The position numbers and the translations under genes are program-made. From positions 124,001 through 188,000 of the forward strand of contig NZ_CACRYJ010000025.1 in the NCBI RefSeq assembly GCF_902703175.1: a DNA stretch of 64,000 nucleotides, read 5' to 3'. Position 1 is the stretch's first letter. Each line of letters opens with the position of its first letter. The DNA is from Occultella aeris. GTDB taxonomy: Bacteria > Actinomycetota > Actinomycetes > Actinomycetales > Beutenbergiaceae. Below the pieces are notes generated by a model. That model saw nothing but the letters and a program-made list of their open reading frames with translations. It was not told the DNA's origin and made no database searches. This document shows, piece after piece, positions 8,326 through 14,404 of this stretch.

Positions 8326-9396
8326 TCATCGGGTCGACCCCGCCGTGACGGCGGCCCGTTCGGTCAGAAGCTCGCGGACCCGGGGGATGACCTGGGTCCC
8401 GTACAGCTCGACCGAACGCAACCGGGCGGTAGCGGAAACCGTGCCGGCGGCGGAGTAGATCATGTCGAACCGACCCGCATCGAGAGCCCGAACCGCATGG
8501 GCGATCTTGTTCGCGACGGTTTCGGCCGAGCCGACATACAGCGACCCGCTCTCCACCTCCTCTTCGAACTCCGCCCGGCGGATCGGCGGCCAGCCACGCA
8601 GCGCCCCGATGCGGTCCCGGATCTCCCGGTATCCGGGGTAGAACAGCTCCTTGGCCTCCTCGTCCGTGGTGGCGACGAATCCGGGCGAGTGCATCCCGAC
8701 CGGCTGCGCGGTGTTGCCCAGCTGCTCGCTGGCACGCCGGTACAGATCGACGTAGGGAACGAACCGGTCGGGCGGCCCGCCGATGATGGCGAGCATGAGC
8801 CGGAACCCGTAGTGGGCGGTACGGACCACAGACTGTGGCGACCCGCCGACTCCCACCCAGGTGCTCAGTCGTCCCGAGTCCGTCTTCGGGTACACCTCCG
8901 CATCGTGCAGTGCGGCACGGGTGGTGCCTTCCCAGGTGACCGGCTTCTCGTCCAGGAGCCGGTGGAACAGGTCGACCTTCTCCTCGAACAGCACCTCGTA
9001 GTCCGTCAGGTCGTAGCCGAAGAGTGGGAACGACTCGGTGAACGAACCACGGCCGAGGATCACTTCGGCGCGACCGCTCGAGAGCGCGTCAAGGGTCGCG
9101 AACCGCTGGAACACCCGTACCGGGTCGTCCGAGGAGAGCACCGTCACGCCCGAAACGAGCCGGATCCGCGTCGTGGCGGTCGCGATGCCGGCCAGCACCG
9201 TCTCCGGGCTGGAGATCGCATACTCCGGCCGGTGGTGCTCACCCAGCGCGACCACGTCGATGCCGACCTGATCGGCCAGGACGGCCTCCGTCACCGCGGC
9301 GCGGATCGCCTGCGCGTGCGAGACGACCTCGCCCCGGTCATCGCGGGGTCGGTCTCCGAAGCTGTCGATCCCGAACTCGATCTGTGGAGCATCCAT
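8326..9396 (-). CDS. LLM-class flavin-dependent oxidoreductase
   Basis: A 356-residue TIM-barrel flavoprotein of the luciferase-like monooxygenase class. Marks are the opening EFGIDSFGDRP, the ALGEHHRPEYAISSPETVLAGIA segment (the family's EHH motif), SSDDPVRVFQRFATLDALSSGRAEVILGRGSF, and VGVGGSPQSVVRTAHYG in the second half. ATG 9396 fits the family start; in-frame ATGs at 9429 and 9456 lie inside the operator palindrome. It is the first gene of a four-gene operon with the acetyltransferase, AhpD-like and pirin genes, divergent from a MarR regulator whose likely operator covers the shared promoter. Confidence 0.88.
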   Translation of the reverse strand: MDAPQIEFGIDSFGDRPRDDRGEVVSHAQAIRAAVTEAVLADQVGIDVVALGEHHRPEYAISSPETVLAGIATATTRIRLVSGVTVLSSDDPVRVFQRFATLDALSSGRAEVILGRGSFTESFPLFGYDLTDYEVLFEEKVDLFHRLLDEKPVTWEGTTRAALHDAEVYPKTDSGRLSTWVGVGGSPQSVVRTAHYGFRLMLAIIGGPPDRFVPYVDLYRRASEQLGNTAQPVGMHSPGFVATTDEEAKELFYPGYREIRDRIGALRGWPPIRRAEFEEEVESGSLYVGSAETVANKIAHAVRALDAGRFDMIYSAAGTVSATARLRSVELYGTQVIPRVRELLTERAAVTAGSTR

Positions 9397-9422
9397 CGTG
9401 GGCCGCTTCCGTTCCAATGTGA

Positions 9423-9463
9423 TTGACATGTGAATCATGCGGTCAATATGATTCACATGTCAA
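9423..9463. promoter_or_regulatory. 41-bp palindromic operator between MarR and LLM genes
   Basis: A perfect inverted repeat with 16-base arms (TTGACATGTGAATCAT and its complement) and a 9-base spacer. Each arm also contains a 12-base near-palindrome, TTSACATGTSAA, at 9423-9434 and 9452-9463, so this may be two adjacent MarR sites in mirror orientation. It lies 15 bases before the MarR ATG and 26 bases before the LLM start. Confidence 0.85.
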
Positions 9464-9478
9464 CCACCAGGAGGGGCG

Positions 9479-9955
9479 ATGGGCACAACGAAGCGTCGGA
9501 GCGTCCCGACGAGCGAGGAACTCGCGATCTGGCGGGCGCACGTCGAGACGTTCGAGATCGTCCGCGCCCGGATCGAAGCCCGGTTGCACCAGGACTCACA
9601 GTTGTCGAGCGGGGACTACCGCGTGCTCCTCGCACTGAGCGAGGCGGACGGGACGGCGATGCGGTCGTCGGAACTCGCCGCGCAGATCGAGTGGGAACGC
9701 AGCCGCCTGTCCGGCCAGCTCGGCCGGATGGAGCATCGTGGGCTGCTTCGCCGCGAATCCTGCTCGGAGGACGCCCGCGGCGCGCGCGTCGTCCTCACCG
9801 AGGAGGGCGCTCGCGCCTTCCGCGCCAGTACACTCCCCCACCTTCGGGCGATCAAGGAGGTCTTCGTCGATGCGTTCACACCCCAGCAGCTCACACAGCT
9901 GGGCGAGGCCGCCGCGGCCATGCGCAGCCATCTGAACCTCGACGCCCGCTCCTGA
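9479..9955 (+). CDS. MarR-family transcriptional regulator
   Basis: A 158-residue winged-helix regulator. The DNA-binding core spans about residues 43-115 (LSSGDYRVLLALSEADG, MRSSELAAQIEWERSRLSGQLGRMEHRGLLRRE, and the wing GARVVLTEEG). Flanking helices at both ends provide the dimer interface. The start ATG has a strong AGGAGGGG ribosome binding site. The perfect 41-bp palindrome just upstream is its probable operator, through which it would repress itself and the divergent LLM-acetyltransferase-AhpD-pirin operon. The inducer is unknown; a phenolic, quinone or oxidant would suit the operon's redox content. Confidence 0.92.
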   Translation: MGTTKRRSVPTSEELAIWRAHVETFEIVRARIEARLHQDSQLSSGDYRVLLALSEADGTAMRSSELAAQIEWERSRLSGQLGRMEHRGLLRRESCSEDARGARVVLTEEGARAFRASTLPHLRAIKEVFVDAFTPQQLTQLGEAAAAMRSHLNLDARS

Positions 9956-10018
9956 TCCGGCGCGCTCACGGAGCGCCTCGGATCCTGCGTCGAGAATGAG
10001 TTGTCCAGCGACTTGACC

Positions 10019-10033
10019 ATGCCGTGGCGGCAT
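10019..10033. promoter_or_regulatory. Palindrome in the promoter of the MFS-MerR operon
   Basis: Perfect palindrome ATGCCG-TGG-CGGCAT. It lies directly after a TTGACC -35-like hexamer (10013-10018) and 17 bases before the MFS start. MerR proteins bind between -35 and -10, so this is a fair candidate for the MerR-type site, though no clear -10 at the 19-base spacing was found. Confidence 0.5.
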
Positions 10034-10049
10034 AGTTTGTGATGGGCCC

Positions 10050-11303
10050 ATGAGCCGGAACATCTGGGTATATCTGGGGTCGTACAGTCTCTCCCTGCTG
10101 GGAAACGGGGTTGCGTCGGTACTGTTCCCGTTGCTCGTGCTCGCCAAGACTGGTGACATCCTCGCCGCCGGCGTCCTGGCATCGGTGACCGCCGCCGTCG
10201 CAGCCGTCGTCGGTGTTCTTGCCGGCGTGGTCGTCGACCGGGTGAACCGACGGACGGTCTCGATCATCAGCGACGTGTTGTCGGCGGCATCGGTCGCTGC
10301 GGTGCCGATCGTGGACGCCGTGTGGGGTTTGAACCTGACCTGGTTCATCGTCTTGGGTGTCATCGGCGCATTCGGTGACATGCCGGGCATGACGGCCCGG
10401 GAGACGCTGCTCCCCCGTCTCGTCCGGCTCAGCGGCGCCGGGCCCGGTGCGCTTGACCGGCTGGTCGGCCTGCGCGAGTCGCTGGCGGGCGCACTGATGC
10501 TGATCGGCCCGGGCCTGGGCGGACTGCTGATCTGGATGTTCGGGGTGAGCTCGACCGCGTTGCTCATCACCGCCGGACTGAGCCTTGGCGCGGCGTTGCT
10601 GTCGCTGGCGATGTCGCCCCGCGTGGGAGCCATCCCTCCGGCCGAGGCGAGTTCGGCGAAGGCAGGTTTTCGCGGGGTCCTCGTCGATCTCGTGACCGGG
10701 TGGCGTTTCCTGCTCGGCCACCGGCTCGTGCTGGGCGCGACCCTTGTGTCGGCGGTGTTCGTCGCGGTGTTCGCGGCGTTGCAAGCCACCATCTTGCCGG
10801 CGTATTTCACGAGTGAGGACCTGCCCGAGTTCAGCGGGTTCGCCGCGACCGGGATCGCGGTCGGCAGCCTGCTCAGCGCAGGTGTGTATGCGGCGACGGT
10901 CGGGAAGGTGTCGCGCCGTGCCTGGTTCGTGCTCGGCATGGTCGGCGTGGGCATCGGGTTCATCGCGATCGGTGCGATGGCAGCGCCCTGGATGGTGCTC
11001 GCAGCGGCTGTGTTCATCGGACTGACCAATGGCCCCATGTCGGCGGTGCTGGGGGTGGCCACCATTGAAGCGACCCCGGATGAGATGCGCGGACGAGTGC
11101 TCGGTGCACAGAACGCGCTCGTGCTCGCCGCCCCCGCCCTCACCTCTGCCCCCATTGCTGCCGTGGCTGCCGGGTTCGGGCTCCCGGCCGCGGGAATCGC
11201 GATAGCGGCTGTCATGATCGTGACCGTCGTGGTCGCGCTGAGCGCCCGCGCGTTCCGGTCTCTGGACACCATGGAGATCGCAGCCGAACCACTGGAGGTC
11301 TGA
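10050..11303 (+). CDS. MFS transporter, probable drug or metabolite exporter
   Basis: A 417-residue major facilitator protein with 12 predicted membrane helices. The loop between helices 2 and 3 carries VVVDRVNRRT, matching the family's GxxxDRxxRR motif, and a second copy occurs near residue 340 (TPDEMRGRVLGAQNAL). The overall layout is that of the DHA3/EntS-like exporter group. No soluble domains are fused. It begins an operon with a MerR-family regulator whose GTG start is 2 bases after the stop of this gene, and a palindrome lies at the promoter. The substrate cannot be read from sequence; an effector-inducible efflux pump is the likely role. Confidence 0.85.
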   Translation: MSRNIWVYLGSYSLSLLGNGVASVLFPLLVLAKTGDILAAGVLASVTAAVAAVVGVLAGVVVDRVNRRTVSIISDVLSAASVAAVPIVDAVWGLNLTWFIVLGVIGAFGDMPGMTARETLLPRLVRLSGAGPGALDRLVGLRESLAGALMLIGPGLGGLLIWMFGVSSTALLITAGLSLGAALLSLAMSPRVGAIPPAEASSAKAGFRGVLVDLVTGWRFLLGHRLVLGATLVSAVFVAVFAALQATILPAYFTSEDLPEFSGFAATGIAVGSLLSAGVYAATVGKVSRRAWFVLGMVGVGIGFIAIGAMAAPWMVLAAAVFIGLTNGPMSAVLGVATIEATPDEMRGRVLGAQNALVLAAPALTSAPIAAVAAGFGLPAAGIAIAAVMIVTVVVALSARAFRSLDTMEIAAEPLEV

Positions 11304-11305
11304 TC

Positions 11306-12058
11306 GTGTCATGGAGCACCAGTCAGCTCGCCGACCTGGCCGGTGTCACGCTGCGATCGATCCGGCACTGGCATGAGATCGGGCTCCTGCCCGAACCGGA
11401 ACGCCTCACGAACGGCTACAAGCAGTACACCGCCCGCCATCTCGTGCTCGTGCTGCGCATCGCCCGTCTCACCGGCTTCGGCTTAACCCTGGAAGACATC
11501 GCTCGGATGCTCGATTCCGAAGACCAGGGCCAGGAGTCCATGCGCGGGCTCCGCGCGGAGCTCGACACCAGGATCGCCGACCTCGAACGCATCCGTTCCG
11601 AGGTCGATCACGTCATCGGTCTCGGCGTCTCACCCGACGTGTCACCCGAAGCGCTCCTCGCGATGGAAGCGCTCGGGCACGACCCCGTCTCACGCAACGT
11701 CGCGATCGTCATGGCCCACCTGACCCCGAAGGAGGACACGATCACCTTCGTCGAGACCTTCAAGGACGCACCCGAGGAGTTCACGAACCTCAACACGTCG
11801 ATCTGGGGCCTGCCCGCGGACGCCGAGGACACCGAGATCACCGCCCTTGCTGATCTCGCAGTCAGCACGATCAAGGGCTTCGTGGAGCTGCATTACGACG
11901 CTCTTCCCGACGTGGGCAACAGTCCCGCTGAACGCAGAAGCGCCGACGCCCTCACCGCCGTCGCGACCGAGAGCATGAACCAGGCCCAACGGCGCGTCAT
12001 GCAACTCGTGGTCGAAGAGCTCACCAACAGCGTCGAACGACTACCGCCTCCGCCTTAG
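11306..12058 (+). CDS. MerR-family transcriptional regulator
   Basis: A 250-residue regulator with a MerR winged helix at residues 4-72 (STSQLADLAGVTLRSIRHWHEIGLLPEPERLTNGYKQY), a dimerisation coiled coil (about 75-105) and an ~145-residue C-terminal helical domain that resembles the effector domains of TipA-type regulators rather than metal sensors; there is no cysteine-rich metal loop. GTG 11306 has a GGAGG ribosome binding site inside the end of the MFS gene. Co-transcription with the exporter suggests that it senses the exported compound and activates the operon. Confidence 0.88.
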   Translation: MSWSTSQLADLAGVTLRSIRHWHEIGLLPEPERLTNGYKQYTARHLVLVLRIARLTGFGLTLEDIARMLDSEDQGQESMRGLRAELDTRIADLERIRSEVDHVIGLGVSPDVSPEALLAMEALGHDPVSRNVAIVMAHLTPKEDTITFVETFKDAPEEFTNLNTSIWGLPADAEDTEITALADLAVSTIKGFVELHYDALPDVGNSPAERRSADALTAVATESMNQAQRRVMQLVVEELTNSVERLPPPP

Positions 12059-12082
12059 CGGCGAGGACTGGGCCCGGACGCG

Positions 12083-12112
12083 AAACTGCCCCGCCATCGG
12101 ACGGGGCGGTTT
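12083..12112. terminator. Hairpin terminator after the MerR gene
   Basis: AAACTGCCCCG pairs with CGGGGCGGTTT around an 8-base loop; one pair is G-T. It ends the MFS-MerR operon on the plus strand. On the minus strand it directly follows the tRNA-like remnant at 12130-12154 and may have been the original tRNA terminator. Confidence 0.75.
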
Positions 12113-12129
12113 CGAGCTTCTCACCATTC

Positions 12130-12154
12130 TGTGGAGTTAGGGGGAATCGCACCC
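12130..12154 (-). repeat. Degenerate copy of tRNA-Ala 3' end (candidate att site)
   Basis: On the plus strand TGTGGAGTTAGGGGGA plus nine more bases matches the 3' end of tRNA-Ala at 23258-23282 at 22 of 25 positions, in the same orientation. The T-stem is mismatched, so this is not a working tRNA. A hairpin follows it, as one follows the intact tRNA. This is the geometry of a distal attachment-site repeat left by integration at the tRNA 3' end. Confidence 0.55.
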
Positions 12155-12455
12155 GAAGACCCCTGGCCTGCAGCGATAGCTCCGGCGCTACGTTTGTGTC
12201 AGCGTTGTGACAGGAACTCACGTTGGATCGGAGCGCTGCCGTCGCTGAGATAGCGCGGCCAAGCGGTGGGAAGCGATGTCGGCGGCAAGCTGATCCAGTC
12301 AGATCGATCGAGCCGCCGGCCCCCACACTCTGTAGCGTACGAATCTCGTTTGCGACACCCAGGCTCGCAGGCCCAGATCACAATCTGACCGGCTGCTTGC
12401 TCCACTGTGTCCATCGACACCGTTGCTGAGATGGAGCCGTGACCCGCTGGACCGC

Positions 12456-12953
12456 TCAGTCCCTGGCGCGGAGCAGAGGCTGGGTGCTGCAGCGACGCGC
12501 CTCCGAACGATCGGGTGATCGCGAAGTCGACGTACTCGACGACGACGCGGTGTCGTTCCAGCTGATCGCCGATGCGGCGGAACTCGGGATCGGTGACGTA
12601 GACGTCGGGGCTCAGCGGCAAGCCATTCGTGGCGAGCAGTGCGGCGTCGCTCAGCGACACCTCGATTCGGCCCCATCCCGAGAGCACCCTCGGGAACGCC
12701 GTCGAGGAACGCGTCCGGGAAGCATCGACCCCTCGATGACGTGCTCGCCGATCGTGAAGAACGGGTCCCGGGCGAAGACGGTCGCATAGCCGCGGTCCCC
12801 GGCCGCCCGGTTCTCCGCGTCCGTCAGCAGTCGCGGCCGCAGCACCTCCACGCCGTGCTTCCTCAGCACGGCAGCGAAGGCCTCGCGCTCGGTTCCTCCC
12901 AGGTCGTCCCGAACAGCGAAGCCCGAGCAAGATCCCTCTTGTCGAACATCCAT
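12456..12953 (-). pseudogene. Amidinotransferase / arginine deiminase-like pseudogene
   Basis: Pieces of one protein lie in different frames. The N-terminal piece starts at ATG 12953 and carries REAFAAVLRKHGVEVLRP and ATVFARDPFFTIGEHVIEGS, typical of the guanidino-modifying amidinotransferase superfamily. A second frame holds LPLSPDVYVTDPEFRRIGDQ and VEYVDFAITRSFGG, and a third frame finishes with RCSTQPLLRARD and a stop at 12456, containing the cysteine expected as nucleophile. At least two frameshifts and an internal deletion separate these parts, so no functional enzyme is made. Its promoter carries GAACA-N4-TGTTC operators shared with the divergent MFS gene. Confidence 0.72.
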
Positions 12954-12985
12954 GTTCAGGTTATGTTAGTCGAACACCGCTGTTC
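12944..12985. promoter_or_regulatory. Two TetR-type operators, island left promoter
   Basis: Two 14-base palindromes, GAACATCCATGTTC (12944-12957) and GAACACCGCTGTTC (12972-12985), are 28 bases apart and each is followed by AGGTTAT. They sit between the amidinotransferase pseudogene, overlapping its start codon, and the MFS gene. The same GAACA-N4-TGTTC motif recurs at 21427-21440 before the TetR gene. Confidence 0.78.
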
Positions 12986-13009
12986 AGGTTATTGGAGAGG
13001 ATGACGAGG

Positions 13010-14404
13010 ATGACGAGGATGACGACTCCCGGCGGCACGAGTGCGGCGGATGGGGTTCTGGACCCGCGACGCTGGCGGACGCTGGGGCTGCTGGGTGTGG
13101 CGCAGCTAATGCTGATCGTGGACGTGACGGTCGTCGCGATCGCATTGCCGGTGATGAGCGGCGATCTCGGGTTGGACCGGGCGGGTACCGCGTGGGTGGC
13201 GAGCGTCTACGCGCTGATGTTCGGGGGACTGATGCTGCTGGGAGGCAAGGCTGCGGACATCCTCGGGCCGCGTCGAGTCGTGCTGGCCGGCCTGTCCGTG
13301 TTCGTCGCGGCGTCCCTGCTGGCGGGCTTCTCGGGCACTGGCGAGGTGCTGCTGATCGCGCGGGCGCTGCAGGGCGTCGGCGCGGCGGTCATGTCCCCCG
13401 CCGCCCTGTCCGTGATCGTGCGGACCTTCACCGGTGCTGAGCTGAACCGGGCGCTGGGCGTCTGGTCGGCTCTGGGCGGCGCAGGGGCAGCGCTCGGCGT
13501 GCTTCTGGGCGGGGTACTGACGGCAGGTCCCGGATGGCCGTGGGTGTTCTTCGTGAACGTCCCTGTCGGCGTGGTGCTGCTGATCGGCCTCCTGTGGACC
13601 GTCCGTCCGCTTCCCGGCTCGGGCGGACGCATGGACGTGATCGGGGCGGCGCTGTTCACGACCGCAACCGCTGCTGTCGTGTACGGTCTGGTCGCCGCAG
13701 GCGATCACGGCTGGCTCAGCGCCCCGACGCTCGTCTCGGTGCTGGTGGGCCTCGGGGGATACCTCCTCTTCGGATGGCGGATCCTTACCGCGTCGGCACC
13801 GCTGGTGACCCCGGACCTGCTGAAGCGGGGGCCGGTGCTGGCAGGGCTGGGGTTGATCCTGGTGGCGACGGCGCTGATGATCTCGGTGTTCTTCCTGGGC
13901 TCGTTCGCCCTGCAGCACCTGCACGGCTTCACCGCGCTGGAGACCGGTCTGTCGTTCCTCCCGGTCGCGCTGGGCACGATCCTCGGGTCGAACCTGGCCG
14001 GCCGCGCCGTGACCGGCTGGGGCGTGAGAACGGTCGCCGTCGCCGGCCTCCTGATCGCGGCGCTGGGGCTCGCGGCCTCGGCGGCGATCTTCTCGATGAC
14101 GGTTCTCATCGTCGCCACCAGCATCTCCGGGTTCGGGATCGGAGCCGCGTTCGTCGCCGCATCGGCGAGCATGTTCTCGGTGGTGCAGCCGCAGGAGGCC
14201 GGCGTCGCGTCCGGAGCACTGAGCACCTTCCACGAGTTCGGTGCCGCGACAGGGGTGTCCGCGGTCTCCAGCGTCGCGGCCGCTGCCCTGGTGACGCCGA
14301 GCTTCTCCGCCTTCGCCCCGGGGTACTGGTTCGCCGCCGCGGTCGCTGTGGTCGCCGGTGTCGTCGTCGTGGTCTGGCCTCGTCACAGAAGGAGAGTTCT
14401 GTGA
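13010..14404 (+). CDS. DHA2-type MFS drug:H+ antiporter
   Basis: A ~464-residue, 14-helix major facilitator of the EmrB/QacA group. Family marks are VDVTVVAIALPVM in helix 1, KAADILGPRRV in the 2-3 loop, ARALQGVGAAVMSPAALSVI (the exporter motif C region) and VFFVNVPVGVVLL. Three in-frame ATGs (13001, 13010, 13019) lie in a tandem ATGACGAGG repeat. ATG 13010 has the best spacing from GGAGAGG, but 13001 is possible. Its GTGA overlap with the LuxR-type regulator gene means the two are co-translated. The two TetR operators upstream predict repression by the TetR protein at 21.5 kb. Confidence 0.87.
   Translation: MTRMTTPGGTSAADGVLDPRRWRTLGLLGVAQLMLIVDVTVVAIALPVMSGDLGLDRAGTAWVASVYALMFGGLMLLGGKAADILGPRRVVLAGLSVFVAASLLAGFSGTGEVLLIARALQGVGAAVMSPAALSVIVRTFTGAELNRALGVWSALGGAGAALGVLLGGVLTAGPGWPWVFFVNVPVGVVLLIGLLWTVRPLPGSGGRMDVIGAALFTTATAAVVYGLVAAGDHGWLSAPTLVSVLVGLGGYLLFGWRILTASAPLVTPDLLKRGPVLAGLGLILVATALMISVFFLGSFALQHLHGFTALETGLSFLPVALGTILGSNLAGRAVTGWGVRTVAVAGLLIAALGLAASAAIFSMTVLIVATSISGFGIGAAFVAASASMFSVVQPQEAGVASGALSTFHEFGAATGVSAVSSVAAAALVTPSFSAFAPGYWFAAAVAVVAGVVVVVWPRHRRRVL

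Larger units (their letters stand above)
12059..12455. other. Intergenic stretch with terminator and tRNA-like remnant
   Basis: About 400 bases between the MerR gene and the amidinotransferase pseudogene. It contains a hairpin terminator (12083-12112) and a degenerate tRNA 3' end (12130-12154). The rest shows no credible gene on either strand. It is read here as the left boundary of the island. Confidence 0.55.

Noticed and set aside
12130-12160. Possible tmRNA 3' end rather than a tRNA-Ala remnant
   Set aside because: No proteolysis-tag frame or 5' tRNA-like half is nearby, and the match to the tRNA-Ala 3' end is closer.
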